Source of the DNA: Cyclobacteriaceae bacterium
GTDB taxonomy: Bacteria; Bacteroidota; Bacteroidia; Cytophagales; Cyclobacteriaceae
DNA length: 7,768 nt
Direction: 5' to 3'
Assembly: GCA_028289505.1 (NCBI GenBank)
Contig: JANQPK010000153.1
Location: 1 to 7,768 of the forward strand
Shown here piece by piece: positions 7,507 to 7,768 of this stretch. Position numbers and translations under genes: made by a program. Under the pieces are notes generated by a model. The model was not told the origin of the DNA. It did no database searches and saw nothing but the letters and a program-made list of their open reading frames with translations. How positions within the stretch are numbered: the first letter of the stretch is position 1; the number at the start of each line of letters is the position of its first letter.

Positions 7507-7768
7507 AAAACATCGTCACCTGTTTCTCACCGCAATCCTTACCGCTTTACCATATTGAAGATAGCATAGTAGTGGTGGTGGATATTCTGAGGGCCACCAG
7601 CAGCATGGTGACTGCCTTTGCCTACGATGTCGCCTCAATCACCCCGGTACCAACATTGGCTGATTGCAGAATTCTGAAGGATCATGGGTTTATAACCGCT
7701 GGAGAGCGAGGTGGACAGAAGGTGGATGGTTTCGATCTGGGTAACTGCCCTTATGAATTCATGGATCA
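7503..7768 (+). CDS. comB: 2-phosphosulfolactate phosphatase (partial, C-terminus outside window)
   Basis: The first 88 codons of a ComB-family protein are present, roughly a third of the usual length of about 240 residues. ComB dephosphorylates 2-phosphosulfolactate to sulfolactate; it was defined in archaeal coenzyme M synthesis, but homologues occur in many bacteria. Two family blocks are plain: VVVDILRATSS (24-34, with D27 and R30) and GERGGQKVDGFDLGNCP (67-83). The ATG at 7503 overlaps the gcvT stop by 4 nt (ATGA), pointing to translational coupling, and there is no independent promoter. In a bacterium the likely use is sulfolactate or sulfonate metabolism rather than coenzyme M, but the window holds no ComA or other sulfonate gene to decide. 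The function is assigned by motif; the substrate is inferred from the family. Confidence 0.92.
   Translation, partial: MKNIVTCFSPQSLPLYHIEDSIVVVVDILRATSSMVTAFAYDVASITPVPTLADCRILKDHGFITAGERGGQKVDGFDLGNCPYEFMD

Overview
The window reads as an ordinary, gene-dense stretch of a Bacteroidota chromosome, most likely a Cytophagales-type marine or soil bacterium. Grounds for this: the translated GatC, RNase HII, GcvT and ComB proteins have a Bacteroidota look; the start codons lack clear Shine-Dalgarno sequences; and the one recognisable promoter fits the Bacteroidota pattern TTTG-N19-TAnnTTTG. The lineage is judged by eye, not by database search.

The layout is two divergent transcription units around a gap of about 80 bp (5686-5765). 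Leftward (minus strand), in order of transcription, lie five tightly packed genes: a Nudix hydrolase of ADP-ribose pyrophosphatase type (5685-5125), a NorM-type MATE efflux transporter starting with GTG (5128-3785), a PlsC-like lysophospholipid acyltransferase (3769-3014), gatC of the tRNA-dependent amidotransferase (3042-2755), and a very large polytopic membrane protein with a C-terminal TPR region (2749 to beyond base 1). Junctions are a 4-nt overlap, a 15-nt gap, a 29-nt overlap and a 5-nt gap, so one mRNA with translational coupling is likely. Rightward (plus strand) lie rnhB (5766-6371), gcvT (6421-7506) and the start of comB (7503 to beyond the right edge). gcvT and comB share an ATGA overlap.

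The genes do not form one pathway. They cover nucleotide clean-up, drug or cation efflux, phospholipid acylation, Gln/Asn-tRNA amidation, ribonucleotide removal from DNA, glycine cleavage and sulfolactate formation. The least explained element is the large membrane-TPR protein, which fills the left third of the window as an uninterrupted frame of 916 codons. I recognise no named family for it. I see no RNA genes, mobile elements, CRISPR arrays, tandem repeats or convincing terminators, and no clear sign of an undescribed multi-gene system. There is no stretch over 300 bases without a gene.
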